Of a DNA stretch of 64,000 bases, positions 36,598 to 46,001 are shown one piece after another. Every line of letters begins with the position of its first letter. Within the stretch, counting starts at the first letter, position 1. The position numbers and the translations under genes are program-made. Source of the DNA: Mesorhizobium sp. (GTDB taxonomy: Bacteria > Pseudomonadota > Alphaproteobacteria > Rhizobiales > Rhizobiaceae); contig SAQL01000009.1 in the NCBI GenBank assembly GCA_004020645.1, positions 1-64,000 of the forward strand, in the 5' to 3' direction. The notes beneath the pieces were generated by a model. That model made no database searches and was not told the origin of the DNA. It saw only the letters and a list, made by a program, of their open reading frames with translations.

Positions 36598-36921
36598 ATG
36601 AAAGATCTTCTCGGCCTGATGGGCAAGGCGAAAGAAATGCAGGCCAAGTTCCAGGCCATGCAGGACGAGATCGCCACGTTGGAAGCCACCGGACAGGCGG
36701 GCGGCGGCCTGGTCAGCGTGACGCTGACCGGCAAATTCGAGATGAAGTCCCTGAAAATCGACCCGTCGCTGTTCAAGGAGGACGAGGTCGAGATTCTGGA
36801 GGATCTGCTTCTCGCCGCCCACAATGACGCCAGGGCCAAGGTCGAGCAGATGATGCAGGAAAAGACCCAGGCATTGACCGCAGGACTGCCGATACCGCCG
36901 GGAATGAAGCTGCCGTTCTAA
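36598..36921 (+). CDS. ybaB: Nucleoid-associated protein YbaB/EbfC
   Basis: A 107-residue DNA-binding protein. [19 protein letters not shown] begins the long N-terminal helix, and [20 protein letters not shown] is the family's beta-hairpin; it ends [10 protein letters not shown]. It forms dimers that bind DNA and is almost always encoded between dnaX and recR. AGAGGA lies before ATG 36,598. Here recR is separated from it by a SleB-type gene. Confidence 0.93.
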   Translation: MKDLLGLMGKAKEMQAKFQAMQDEIATLEATGQAGGGLVSVTLTGKFEMKSLKIDPSLFKEDEVEILEDLLLAAHNDARAKVEQMMQEKTQALTAGLPIPPGMKLPF

Positions 36922-37184
36922 GGTGTGTTGATAGCTATGCCGGTCGACTGAGCCCATCGCTCCAGCCTTGGGGAAGCCCTCCTGCGGAGACCCTTAAATT
37001 TTAGGATCCATGCAGTTACAGTGGCCATGGAGTGCCATGCCGCGATCCGGCGGTCGCTTGCTCCACCGCTGTGTCCATTCTGCAACTCCGCGCACTTAAT
37101 AACGCTTTAGCCATCTTTTTGCCTGAAAGTGTCTCATTCTTGCCGCAACCGGGGGCGGGCCGGCGACAGAATGAGGGGATATCT

Positions 37185-38057
37185 TTGATCGCGACCCGAT
37201 GGAAGACGCCGTTGCTGCTCGGCGTCATCACCTCTCCGCTGTTTTTGGCCGCTTGCAGTCAGACCACGTCGCACGGCTTGGCCAGCCGGACCGATACCGT
37301 CAGGTCCCGGCCCTACAGTCACACAGCGAAGGACAAGGAGTGCCTCCAGCGCGCGATGTTCTTCGAATCCAACCGGTCGAGCCGTGACGGCATGATTGCC
37401 GTCGGCACGGTGGTGATGAACCGGCTGCGCTCCGGCAAGCACGGCAACACCATCTGTGAGGTGGTCGGCGAGCGTGGGCAGTTTGCGCCGGGCGTGATGA
37501 CACGGCGGATGAATTCGAAGGCGATGCCCGATGTCGAGGAAGCCGCCGAGGCGGTGCTCAAGGGCGAGCGCAAGGCCAAGCTGAAGAACTCGATGTTCTT
37601 TCACACCGCCGGCCTGCGTTTCCCCTACAAGAACATGCACTACACCATGGTCGCCGGCGGCAACGCCTTCTACGAAAAGCGCGGCCGGAACTGGAAACCG
37701 TTGCCGGACGAGCCCACGGTCGCCATGGCACAGTCCGCACCGCGGACTTCGGCGCGCGCCGCACCGGTGACGCTCGTGGCCTCCGCGGCGCCGGCCGCCA
37801 AGGCAGAATTCGCCAAGGCAACCTACGTGACCGCAATCGCATCGCAACCGGCAAAGGCGACGCCAGAGAAGACGATAGTTGTGGCGATGCAAGAGCCGGA
37901 CGCGGCCCGTTTCGGCGGCACTGCCGGCGCGCAACCGGCAACGTCATTCCCGGCGGCGCCGGCCGAGCCGACGATGTCATTTGAATCGACGCCCGAGAAC
38001 ACCGACGCCATCGGCGCCATGATCGCCGGCCAGGGCAGGCCGCTGGAAGCCTACTGA
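37185..38057 (+). CDS. SleB/CwlJ-type cell wall hydrolase lipoprotein
   Basis: About 290 residues. From a TTG at 37,185 (GAGGGG 7 bases upstream) the protein begins with a type II signal ending in the lipobox LAAC. The Hydrolase_2 (SleB/CwlJ) domain follows: CLQRAMFFESN with the catalytic Glu, GTVVMNRLRSG, ERGQFAP and FFHTAGLRFPYKNMHYTMV. A ~130-residue Ala/Pro-rich tail follows. Family members cut peptidoglycan. Start codons further upstream (37,032) would hide the lipobox in the middle of the chain. It interrupts the usual ybaB-recR order. Confidence 0.8.
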   Translation: MIATRWKTPLLLGVITSPLFLAACSQTTSHGLASRTDTVRSRPYSHTAKDKECLQRAMFFESNRSSRDGMIAVGTVVMNRLRSGKHGNTICEVVGERGQFAPGVMTRRMNSKAMPDVEEAAEAVLKGERKAKLKNSMFFHTAGLRFPYKNMHYTMVAGGNAFYEKRGRNWKPLPDEPTVAMAQSAPRTSARAAPVTLVASAAPAAKAEFAKATYVTAIASQPAKATPEKTIVVAMQEPDAARFGGTAGAQPATSFPAAPAEPTMSFESTPENTDAIGAMIAGQGRPLEAY

Positions 38058-38140
38058 CGGCAGCAGCATCCTTACGCGTTGAACAGGCCGCTCCCCGCTG
38101 GAGTGTTCCAAAGCGTGCGGAAAAATCCTAAACCGATGCG

Positions 38141-38746
38141 ATGTCGAAGCGAATCGCCGGTCCCGAGATCGAACGCCTGATCCAGCTTCTGGCCAAGGTG
38201 CCGGGGCTTGGGCCCCGTTCGGCCAGGCGAGCAGCGCTTCACCTCATCAAGAAGAAGGAGCAGTTGCTGTCGCCGCTGGCCGCCGCCATGAGCGAGGCGG
38301 TCGACAAGGTGCGCATCTGCTCGACCTGCGGCAATGTCGATACATCCGACCCCTGCATGATCTGCACCGATCCGCGCCGCGACGCCGGCACGCTTATCGT
38401 CGTCGAAGACGTGGCCGACCTGTGGGCGCTGGAGCGGGCGGCCGCCATGAATGTCCGCTATCACGTGCTCGGCGGCTCGTTGTCGCCGCTTGACGGCATC
38501 GGCCCCGAGCAGCTCAACATTCGCTCGCTGGTCGACCGCGTCGCCGGTGGCGAAGTCAAGGAGGTGATCCTTGCCGTCAACGCCACGGTCGAGGGCCAGA
38601 CCACCGCGCATTATCTCACCGATCAATTGACCGGCTTCGATATCAAAGTAACGCGGCTGGCGCATGGCGTCCCGGTCGGCGGCGAACTCGACTATCTCGA
38701 CGAAGGCACGCTGGCCGCCGCGCTGCGCTCGCGAACGGCGTTTTGA
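38141..38746 (+). CDS. recR: Recombination mediator RecR
   Basis: A 201-residue protein. [18 protein letters not shown] is the helix-hairpin-helix, [16 protein letters not shown] the four-Cys zinc finger, and [14 protein letters not shown] plus the acidic [19 protein letters not shown] the Toprim domain. With RecO and RecF it loads RecA at gaps. It reaches normal length. The lytic transglycosylase gene begins 191 bases on, separated by palindromic element copy 2. Confidence 0.95.
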   Translation: MSKRIAGPEIERLIQLLAKVPGLGPRSARRAALHLIKKKEQLLSPLAAAMSEAVDKVRICSTCGNVDTSDPCMICTDPRRDAGTLIVVEDVADLWALERAAAMNVRYHVLGGSLSPLDGIGPEQLNIRSLVDRVAGGEVKEVILAVNATVEGQTTAHYLTDQLTGFDIKVTRLAHGVPVGGELDYLDEGTLAAALRSRTAF

Positions 38747-38778
38747 GGCTGTTGGGGGGAGGTATTCTTGAGATGATT

Positions 38779-38973
38779 GCGTTCTGTGGCGCCCCCCTCT
38801 GTCCTGCCCTCTTTGCCAAAACTTGGCATCTCCCCCACAAGGGGGGAGATTGGCCGTTACGCCGGCGTTCGCGAACCTCCAGCGTTGGAGAAAAAGCGCC
38901 GTGGTCAAAGCTGCCAATCTCCCCCCAAGTGGGGGAGATGTCCGGCAGGACAGAGGGGGGCGCCACAGAACGC
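38779..38973. repeat. Rhizobial palindromic element, copy 2, overlapping a gene start
   Basis: The most complete copy. Its ends are inverted over about 30 bases: GCGTTCTGTGGCGCCCCCCT on the left and AGGGGGGCGCCACAGAACGC on the right. An inner CCTCTTTGCCAAAACTTGGC segment is shared with copy 3. Its right end contains the ATG (38,938) of the lytic transglycosylase gene, so the first ~12 codons belong to the element. Confidence 0.9.
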
Positions 38974-40215
38974 AACCTTCGCAATCTCGTCTTTGCATTT
39001 CTTCTGGCCGCGCTAACCGGACTTTTCATTTCCACCCCCGCCTCCGCCGCAAAAATCGACGACCAGTTCCACGCCTGGCTCAACGGCGACCTCTGGCCCG
39101 AAGCCAGCGCCAAAGGCATCTCCAAAAAGACCTTTGACGCCGCCTTCGACGGTGTCAAACCGAACCTCAAACTGCCCGACCTGGTGATGCCGGGCAAAAA
39201 GGCGACGACACCGCGGAAACAGCATCAGGCGGAGTTCGGTTCGCCCGGCGCCTATTTCGCCGAGAGGACGGTTCGCGCTGTGACCGCTGGTGGCCGCACG
39301 CGCGCAGCGGCCAATGCCAGGGCCATCGCCGCGATCGAGAAGCGCTACGGCGTGCCGGGCGAGGTGCTGCTGGCGATCTGGGGCCGCGAGAGCGGCTTCG
39401 GCGCGGCGAAGATGCCTTACGACGCCTTCGAAGTGCTGGGCACCAAGGCGTTCATGGCGACCAGAAAGGACTTCTTCCGCACCGAGCTTATGGCGGCGCT
39501 CGAAATCGTCGAGCGTGGGCTGGCCCCGGTCGGCGCGATGAAATCGTCCTGGGCGGGCGCGCTCGGCCAGCCACAGTTCATGCCGAGTTCGTTCCTCAGA
39601 CATGCCGTCGATTTCGATGGCAACGGTCGGGCCGACATTTGGAACTCGGTGCCGGACACGCTGGCCTCGATCGCCAACTATCTCGTCCACTATGGCTGGG
39701 TGAAAGGCCGCGGCTGGGGCTTCGAGGTGACGGTGCCGGGAGCGGTCTCCTGCTCGCTCGAAGGTCCGGACCAGGGCAAGAGGATTTCCGAATGGGCTGA
39801 CATGGGCATCAAGCGCGTCGCGGCAAGACCGTTTCCGGCGCGCGAGTTGAAGGCCGAAGGCTTTCTTTTGATGCCGGCCGGGCGCAACGGTCCAGCCTTC
39901 ATCGTCACGCCCAATTTCTACGTGCTGAAGCAATACAACACCAGCGATCTCTACGCCCTGTTCATTGGTCATGGCGCTGACCGCATCGCGAATGGGGACA
40001 GTGATTTTTCGGGGCGCTGGGGCGCGGTCGGCGGGCTCCACAGGTCCGATATCGCCACCTTGCAGCGGACGCTGGAGGCCGAGGGCTACGATGTCGGCAG
40101 CGCCGACGGTTTGCCCGGTTTCAAGACACGCCGGTCGATCGGCAAATGGCAGGCGAAGAACGGTCGCGCCGCCACCTGTTTTCCAGACGCAGACCTGGTC
40201 ACCGCGTTGAAATAG
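38938..40215 (+). CDS. Lytic murein transglycosylase (MltB-like) with peptidoglycan-binding domain
   Basis: About 425 residues. A signal peptide (NLVFAFLLAALTGLFIS, cleavage at ASA-AK) leads to an SLT_3/MltB domain with catalytic Glu in IWGRESGFGAAKM, SWAGALGQPQFMPSSF and DFDGNGRADIW. A C-terminal PG_binding_1 domain contains LQRTLEAEGYDVGSADGLPG. It cleaves glycan strands of the wall in the periplasm. No start codon exists between the signal peptide and the palindromic element; the nearest (ATG 38,938, with GGGGGAG adjacent, or GTG 38,929) lie inside the element, so the element appears to supply the translation start. Confidence 0.85.
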   Translation: MSGRTEGGATERNLRNLVFAFLLAALTGLFISTPASAAKIDDQFHAWLNGDLWPEASAKGISKKTFDAAFDGVKPNLKLPDLVMPGKKATTPRKQHQAEFGSPGAYFAERTVRAVTAGGRTRAAANARAIAAIEKRYGVPGEVLLAIWGRESGFGAAKMPYDAFEVLGTKAFMATRKDFFRTELMAALEIVERGLAPVGAMKSSWAGALGQPQFMPSSFLRHAVDFDGNGRADIWNSVPDTLASIANYLVHYGWVKGRGWGFEVTVPGAVSCSLEGPDQGKRISEWADMGIKRVAARPFPARELKAEGFLLMPAGRNGPAFIVTPNFYVLKQYNTSDLYALFIGHGADRIANGDSDFSGRWGAVGGLHRSDIATLQRTLEAEGYDVGSADGLPGFKTRRSIGKWQAKNGRAATCFPDADLVTALK

Positions 40216-40439
40216 CTGCCCTCCGGGTGTCGCTTTCGGCGGTGGTGGCTTGTCTGATCTGGTCCAACAAACAGCTTTGCAAATGCTCGTTGCCGCGCTC
40301 GAAACCGCCGGATATGGTGAGGCGGAACTGGATAAAAATTGCCAAGACAAACGGTTCAGGGGACACCGTTCGATTTGGCATGGAGAACCCCACAAAGCTG
40401 GGCCGGGAACTCAGGTCAACAAAACAGGGAACAATCAAA
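40216..40439 (+). promoter_or_regulatory. Leader of the peptide importer operon
   Basis: 224 bases without a gene, holding the presumed promoter of the five-gene ABC operon. An AGGGA site precedes the three consecutive ATG codons at 40,440. No operator motif is recognised. Confidence 0.35.
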
Positions 40440-42083
40440 ATGATGATGGAAAAGTTTGCTCGACGCTCCCGCATCCTGCTCGCGGGCGCAGCCATGTCTG
40501 CGCTGCTTCTGGCCGGCGCGCCTGCCTTTGCGGTCACGCCCGCCGACACGCTGGTCGAGGGTTTCGCCATCGACGACATCATCTCCATGGACCCGGGCGA
40601 GGCGTTCGAGCTGTCGACCGCCGAGGTCACCGGCAACACCTACGATCTTCTTGTCCGCCTCGATTTGAGCGACACGTCAAAGGTCAAGGGCGATCTCGCC
40701 GAAAGCTGGACTGTGTCTGACGACGGCCTGACCTACACGTTCAAGCTCAAGCCCGGCCTGAAATTTGCCTCGGGCAATCCGATCACCGCGGCGGACGTCG
40801 CCTATTCGTTCGAGCGCGCCATCAAGCTCGACAAGAGCCCGGCCTTCATCATCGGGCAGTTCGGCATCAATGGCGACAACGTCACGGAGAAGGCCAAGGC
40901 CGTCGATGACACGACGTTCCAGTTCACCGTCGACAAGGCCTATGCACCGAGCTTCGTCCTGAATTGCCTGTCGGCAACCGTCGCCTCGGTCGTCGACGCC
41001 AAGCTGGTCAAGGAGCATGTCGCCGCGGTCACGCCGAGTGCCGACTACAAATACGACAACGACTTCGGCAACGCCTGGCTGAAGACTGGTTATGCCGGCT
41101 CCGGCGCCTTCAAACTGCGCGAATGGCGGGCCAATGAGGTCGTCGTCATGGAGCGCAACGACAATTATTATGGCGAAAAGGCCAAGCTTGCCCGCGTCAT
41201 CTATCGCAACATGAAGGAAAGCTCGGGCCAGCGCCTGGCGCTGGAGGCCGGCGACATCGACGTTGCCCGCAATCTCGAGCCGAACGACCTCGACGCCATC
41301 GCCAAGAACGCCGATCTCACCACCACCAGCGCGCCGAAGGGCACGGTCTTTTACATCAGCCTCAATCAGAAGAACCCGAACCTCGCCAAGCCCGAGGTTC
41401 GCCAGGCCTTCAAATATCTTGTCGACTATGATGCCTTGAGCTCGACCATCCTCAAGGGCATCGGCGAGATCCACCAGACCTTCCTGCCGAAAGGCGTGCT
41501 CGGCGAACTGGACGAAAATCCGTTCAAATTCGATCTCGCCAAGGCCAAGGAACTGCTCGCCAAGGCCGGCTTGGCCGACGGCTTCAGCGTCACCATGGAC
41601 GTGCGCAACACCCAGCCGGTGACCGGCATGGCGGAATCGTTCCAGCAGACGCTCGGCCAGGCCGGCGTCAAGCTAGAGATCATTCCCGGCGACGGCAAGC
41701 AGACGCTGACCAAATACCGCGCCCGCAACCACGACATCTATATCGGCCAGTGGGGCCAGGATTATTTCGATCCTAACTCCAATGCCCAGACCTTCGCCAG
41801 CAATCCCGACAATTCGGATGAAGGCAAGGTCAAGACGCTTGCCTGGCGCAACGCCTGGGATATTCCGGAGTTGACCAAGCAGACGGAAGCGGCTTTGCTC
41901 GAGAAGGATCCGGCCAAGCGCGCCGCAATGTACCAGGATCTGCAGAGGAAGATTCTCGAAACCAGTCCTTTCATCATCATCCACCAGCAGCTGGAAGTGG
42001 CCGGCCTGCGCAAGAACCTCAAGGGCTTTGCGCTCGGCCCGAGCTTCGACACCAATTTCGTCGGCCAGATCTCCAAGGAGTGA
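40440..42083 (+). CDS. ABC importer substrate-binding protein, family 5
   Basis: A 547-residue periplasmic protein. After a tandem-Met start, a signal peptide ends near AFA-VTP. The mature protein has the family-5 pattern: DLAESWTVSDDGLTYTFKLK, FASGNPITAADVAYSFERAI, GSGAFKLREW, and RQAFKYLVDYDAL. These proteins bind oligopeptides, dipeptides or related compounds; the ligand cannot be told from sequence. First gene of the operon with two permeases and two ATPases. Confidence 0.88.
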   Translation: MMMEKFARRSRILLAGAAMSALLLAGAPAFAVTPADTLVEGFAIDDIISMDPGEAFELSTAEVTGNTYDLLVRLDLSDTSKVKGDLAESWTVSDDGLTYTFKLKPGLKFASGNPITAADVAYSFERAIKLDKSPAFIIGQFGINGDNVTEKAKAVDDTTFQFTVDKAYAPSFVLNCLSATVASVVDAKLVKEHVAAVTPSADYKYDNDFGNAWLKTGYAGSGAFKLREWRANEVVVMERNDNYYGEKAKLARVIYRNMKESSGQRLALEAGDIDVARNLEPNDLDAIAKNADLTTTSAPKGTVFYISLNQKNPNLAKPEVRQAFKYLVDYDALSSTILKGIGEIHQTFLPKGVLGELDENPFKFDLAKAKELLAKAGLADGFSVTMDVRNTQPVTGMAESFQQTLGQAGVKLEIIPGDGKQTLTKYRARNHDIYIGQWGQDYFDPNSNAQTFASNPDNSDEGKVKTLAWRNAWDIPELTKQTEAALLEKDPAKRAAMYQDLQRKILETSPFIIIHQQLEVAGLRKNLKGFALGPSFDTNFVGQISKE

Positions 42084-42101
42084 TGCCGGCGGACGCGCCG
42101 C

Positions 42102-43169
42102 ATGAGCACTGTTGAAAGCGAAGCGACAGCGGGGCGCGGCAGCGCCCGTGCTGTCGCTGTCGCGTCGTCGATCGCCCGTTTCCTGGTCATCGCGATAACC
42201 ACCTATCTCGGTCTTCTCGCGGTGACCTTCTTCATCGGCCGGGTGATCCCCATCGATCCGGTGCTGGCGGTGCTCGGCGACCGGGCACCGGCCAATGTCG
42301 TCGAGCGGACGCGCCGCGAGATGGGGCTCGACCTGCCGCTGATCGAGCAGTTCTACATCTATGTGAAGAATGCCCTGAACGGCAATTTCGGCACCTCGGT
42401 GCTGACCACCAACCCTGTCATGACCGACATTCGCCGCGCCTTTCCGGCGACGATCGAGCTGGCGACGCTGGGAACGCTGATCGGTGCATTCCTTGGTGTG
42501 CCGCTCGGCGTGCTGGCTGCGGTCCGGCGCGGCAGCATCATCGACCAGATCGTGCGGATCATCGGCCTGGTCGGCTATTCCGTGCCGATCTTCTGGCTGG
42601 GACTGCTGGCGCTCGTGCTGTTCTATGCCAGGCTGCAATGGGTGGCTTTTCCCGGCCGCCTCGATATCGTCTACGAATACACCTTCACGCCGATCACCGG
42701 CTTCTATCTCCTGGATGCGCTGTGGCAGCGACAGTGGGATGTGTTTCGCGATGCCTTCCGCCACATCATTCTGCCGGCCTCGCTGCTTGGCTATTTCTCG
42801 CTCGCCTATATCAGCCGCATGACGCGATCGTTCATGCTGAACGAGCTTGCCCAGGAATATATCGTCGCGGCGCGCGCCAAGGGCCTGTCGGAAACGCGCA
42901 TCATCTGGGGCCACGCATTGCGCAACGCGGCGGTGCCTATGGTCACCGTGATCGCGCTCTCCTATGCCGGTCTGCTCGAAGGCTCGGTGCTCACCGAGAC
43001 GGTGTTTTCATGGCCGGGCATCGGCCTCTACATCACCAATTCCCTGCAGAACGCCGACATGAACGCGGTGCTCGGCGGCACCATCATCATCGGCTCGGTT
43101 TTCATCGGCATCAATCTCCTGTCCGACCTGCTCTACCGGGTGCTCGACCCAAGGACCAAGGTACGATGA
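42102..43169 (+). CDS. ABC importer permease, DppB/OppB type
   Basis: A 355-residue permease with six helices. VTFFIGRVIPIDPVLAVLG, EMGLDLPLIEQFYIYVKNAL and the ATPase-docking loop [20 protein letters not shown] are typical of DppB. It starts 18 bases after the binding-protein stop and overlaps the next permease by ATGA. Confidence 0.9.
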   Translation: MSTVESEATAGRGSARAVAVASSIARFLVIAITTYLGLLAVTFFIGRVIPIDPVLAVLGDRAPANVVERTRREMGLDLPLIEQFYIYVKNALNGNFGTSVLTTNPVMTDIRRAFPATIELATLGTLIGAFLGVPLGVLAAVRRGSIIDQIVRIIGLVGYSVPIFWLGLLALVLFYARLQWVAFPGRLDIVYEYTFTPITGFYLLDALWQRQWDVFRDAFRHIILPASLLGYFSLAYISRMTRSFMLNELAQEYIVAARAKGLSETRIIWGHALRNAAVPMVTVIALSYAGLLEGSVLTETVFSWPGIGLYITNSLQNADMNAVLGGTIIIGSVFIGINLLSDLLYRVLDPRTKVR

Positions 43170-44086
43170 GCGCAGAAGCGATACAAAGCCGTCGCGACTG
43201 GCTGCTCAGCGAGCGGCCGGCTTCGCGCATGCAGGCAAGGCTCGGCCGTGCCTATGTGGCGTGGCGGCGCTTTTCCGCCAACCGGCTGGCGTTTCTCGGT
43301 CTGCTCATCCTCATCGCTTTGCTGGTGGTCGCCGCCTTTGCCGATGTGCTGGCGCCCTATTCGCCGACATTCGGCGACCTCAAGGGCTCGCGGCTGCTGG
43401 CGCCAAGTGCCGAGCACTGGTTCGGCACCGACGACCTCGGCCGCGACATCCTTTCGCGCGTCATCTTCGGTTCACGCTGGACGCTCTACGTCGTCATTCT
43501 CGTCGCCGTCATCGCCGCCCCTATCGGCCTGCTGGTCGGCACGGTCGCCGGCTATGCCGGCGGCTGGATCGATGCGATCCTGATGCGCATCACCGACATC
43601 TTTCTGGCCTTTCCGAAGCTGATCCTGGCGCTGGCCTTTGTCGCCGCACTCGGCCCCGGCATCGAGAATGCGGTGCTCGCCATCGCCATTACCTCCTGGC
43701 CGCCCTATGCCCGTATTGCCCGTGCCGAAACGCTGACCGTGCGCAATTCGGATTACATCAAGGCGGTGCAGTTAATGGGCGCCTCGCCGTTTCGCATCGT
43801 GCTTCGCCACATCATGCCGCTCTGCATCTCCTCGCTGATCGTCAGGGTGACGCTCGACATGGCCGGCATCATCCTGACCGCGGCTGGTCTCGGCTTCCTC
43901 GGCCTCGGCGCACAACCGCCGCTGCCGGAATGGGGCGCGATGATCGCCTCGGGCCGCCGCTTTGTGCTCGACCAATGGTGGGTGGCCGGCGCGCCGGGCT
44001 TTGCCATCCTCATCGTCAGCCTCGGCTTCAACCTGCTCGGCGACGGCCTGCGCGACGCGCTCGATCCCCGCAGTGGCGACCAATGA
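43166..44086 (+). CDS. ABC importer permease, DppC/OppC type
   Basis: A 306-residue permease. FLGLLILIALLVVAAFADVL is the first helix; HWFGTDDLGRDILSRVIFGS is diagnostic of DppC, and the docking loop reads SDYIKAVQLMGASPFRIVLR. Start and stop both overlap neighbours by four bases, indicating translational coupling. Confidence 0.9.
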   Translation: MSAEAIQSRRDWLLSERPASRMQARLGRAYVAWRRFSANRLAFLGLLILIALLVVAAFADVLAPYSPTFGDLKGSRLLAPSAEHWFGTDDLGRDILSRVIFGSRWTLYVVILVAVIAAPIGLLVGTVAGYAGGWIDAILMRITDIFLAFPKLILALAFVAALGPGIENAVLAIAITSWPPYARIARAETLTVRNSDYIKAVQLMGASPFRIVLRHIMPLCISSLIVRVTLDMAGIILTAAGLGFLGLGAQPPLPEWGAMIASGRRFVLDQWWVAGAPGFAILIVSLGFNLLGDGLRDALDPRSGDQ

Positions 44087-44916
44087 GCACGCTTCTCGAG
44101 GTCGACGATCTGCGCGTCACCTTCCCGACGCGCACTGGCCGGATCGAGGCGGTGCGCGGCGTCTCGTTCTCGCTCGGCCGCGAACGGCTCGGCATCGTCG
44201 GCGAGAGCGGTTCCGGCAAGTCGCAGACCGGCCGCGCCATTATGGGCCTGACCCCGCCGCAGGCCGAGGTCACCGCCAGGAAACTTGCTTTCGACGGCAT
44301 CGACCTGCTCGCGGCCTCGCCCCGCGACCGCCGGGCGCTGCGCGGCAAGCGCATCGCCATGATCCTGCAGGACCCGAAATACTCGCTCGACCCGGTGATG
44401 AGCATCGGCCGCCAGATCGTCGAGACGCTGCGCACGCATGAGAAGGTCGGCCAGGCCGAAGCCCGCGACCGTGCGCTCGCCATGCTGGAGGCGGTGCAGA
44501 TCCGCGATCCCGCCCGTGTCTTCGACCTGCATCCGCACGAGGTGTCGGGCGGCATGGGCCAGCGCGCCATGATCGCCATGATGCTGATCGCCGGGCCTGA
44601 GATGATGATCGCCGACGAGCCGACCTCGGCGCTCGACGTCACCGTGCAGCTCGACGTGCTCGGCATCCTCGACCGGCTGGTCAGCGAGCGTGGTATGGGG
44701 CTGATCTTCATCTCGCACGATCTGCGCCTGGTCTCATCCTTCTGCGACCGGGTGATCGTCATGTATGCCGGCAAGGTGGTCGAGCAGCTCAAGGCATCGG
44801 AACTCGGCCGCGCCCAGCATCCCTATACGCGCGGCCTGCTCAATTGCATGCCGAAGATCGGCGCCGACCGTCACCCGCTGCCGGTGCTCGACCGCAAGCC
44901 GGAGTGGGCGGCATGA
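44083..44916 (+). CDS. ABC importer ATPase, DppD type
   Basis: A 277-residue ATPase. Walker A is GESGSGKSQTG, Q-loop ILQDPKYSLDP, signature VSGGMGQRA (a Met-Gly in place of the usual GGQ-QR, still plausible), Walker B MMIADEPTSALD, and H-loop FISHDL. The C-terminal HPYTRGLLNCMP is the family's usual end. Confidence 0.9.
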   Translation: MSTLLEVDDLRVTFPTRTGRIEAVRGVSFSLGRERLGIVGESGSGKSQTGRAIMGLTPPQAEVTARKLAFDGIDLLAASPRDRRALRGKRIAMILQDPKYSLDPVMSIGRQIVETLRTHEKVGQAEARDRALAMLEAVQIRDPARVFDLHPHEVSGGMGQRAMIAMMLIAGPEMMIADEPTSALDVTVQLDVLGILDRLVSERGMGLIFISHDLRLVSSFCDRVIVMYAGKVVEQLKASELGRAQHPYTRGLLNCMPKIGADRHPLPVLDRKPEWAA

Positions 44917-45659
44917 CGGCAGCACTTTCCGTCGACAGGCTGGAAGTGGTCTTCGACCGTTTTCGCGCGCTGAAGGGCGTCAGCCTCGAGGTTCAATCGG
45001 GCGAATCCTTCGGCCTGGTCGGCGAATCCGGCTCAGGCAAATCGACGCTGCTGAGGGCAATCGCCGGCCTCGCGCCGGCCGCTTCGGGCAGCATCACCGT
45101 CAACGGGAAAAAGCTCGGCGCGCGCCGCGACAAGGCCTTTTATCGCGAGGTGCAGATGGTCTTCCAGGATCCCTACGGCTCGCTGCATCCGCGCCAGACC
45201 GTCGACCGCCTGCTGCAGGAGCCGCTCGCCATCCACGGCTTTGGCGATGGCGAAAAGCGCATCCAGCGGGCGCTGGACGAGGTCGGCTTGGGAACAGGTT
45301 TTCGCTTCCGCTATTCGCATCAATTGTCGGGCGGCCAGCGCCAGCGCGTGGCGATTGCGCGCGCCCTGATCCTCGAACCGTCGATCTTGCTGCTCGACGA
45401 GCCGACTTCGGCGCTCGACGCTTCGGTGCAGGCCGAAGTGCTCAACCTGCTGGAAGAGATCCGGCGGCGGCGCAAGCTGACCTTCCTGATGGTCAGCCAC
45501 GACCTCGCCATCATCACCCATATGTGCCAGCGGCTGATGGTGATGCAGAACGGCGAGGCGGTCGAGCACCTCACCGCAGGCGACCTCATCGAGCGCCGCG
45601 TCAGCAAGGATTATACGCGCAATTTGCTCAGGGCGAGCGAGGGGTTTGTGCGGGCCTAG
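44913..45659 (+). CDS. ABC importer ATPase, DppF type
   Basis: A 248-residue ATPase. Walker A GESGSGKSTLL, Q-loop VFQDPYGSLHPRQTV, signature [11 protein letters not shown], Walker B ILLLDEPTSALD and H-loop MVSHDLA are all intact. It lacks the C-terminal Cys-rich extension of E. coli DppF. The ATG overlaps the DppD-type stop; a longer in-frame start at 44,844 would run through that gene. Last gene of the operon. Confidence 0.9.
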   Translation: MTAALSVDRLEVVFDRFRALKGVSLEVQSGESFGLVGESGSGKSTLLRAIAGLAPAASGSITVNGKKLGARRDKAFYREVQMVFQDPYGSLHPRQTVDRLLQEPLAIHGFGDGEKRIQRALDEVGLGTGFRFRYSHQLSGGQRQRVAIARALILEPSILLLDEPTSALDASVQAEVLNLLEEIRRRRKLTFLMVSHDLAIITHMCQRLMVMQNGEAVEHLTAGDLIERRVSKDYTRNLLRASEGFVRA

Positions 45660-45682
45660 AGTATCTTTTATTCCATATGTCG

Positions 45683-45876
45683 CATTCCTTGGCGCCCCCC
45701 TCTGGCCTGCCGGCCATCTCCCCCACGGGTGGGGAGATTGGCCGTCACCACTGATTTCGCCAATCGCGAACGTTGCAGAAGGAGCGCCGTCGACGAAGCT
45801 GCCGATCTCCCCCCTTGTGGGGGAGATGCCAAGTTTTGGCAAAGAGGGCAGGCCAGAGGGGGGCGCGAAGGAACAC
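45683..45876. repeat. Rhizobial palindromic element, copy 3
   Basis: About 190 bases with inverted ends (TTCCTTGGCGCCCCCCTCTG and CAGAGGGGGGCGCGAAGGAA). It shares the inner CCAAGTTTTGGCAAAGAGG block with copy 2, here in opposite relative position. It occupies most of the 342-base gap between the importer operon and gabT, and no other feature is seen there apart from the gabT leader. Confidence 0.88.
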
Positions 45877-46001
45877 GACGCCAATGGCGGCAGGCCCAAT
45901 CGCCTACCGCCAGTGCCAACTTGAGGAAAACGTGAAATAAGGTCAGAACAATTCCCGGCAGTCATCCAAACGAGAACCGGCGCCGCCGGGTAAGGGACAT
46001 C

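Noticed and set aside
37032..37184. Upstream extension of the SleB-type hydrolase frame
   Set aside because: It would bury the lipobox; a TTG at 37,185 has a good ribosome binding site and gives a normal lipoprotein signal.
38743..38937. Upstream extension of the lytic transglycosylase frame
   Set aside because: It reads straight through the palindromic element and overlaps the recR stop; the signal peptide position supports a start near 38,938.
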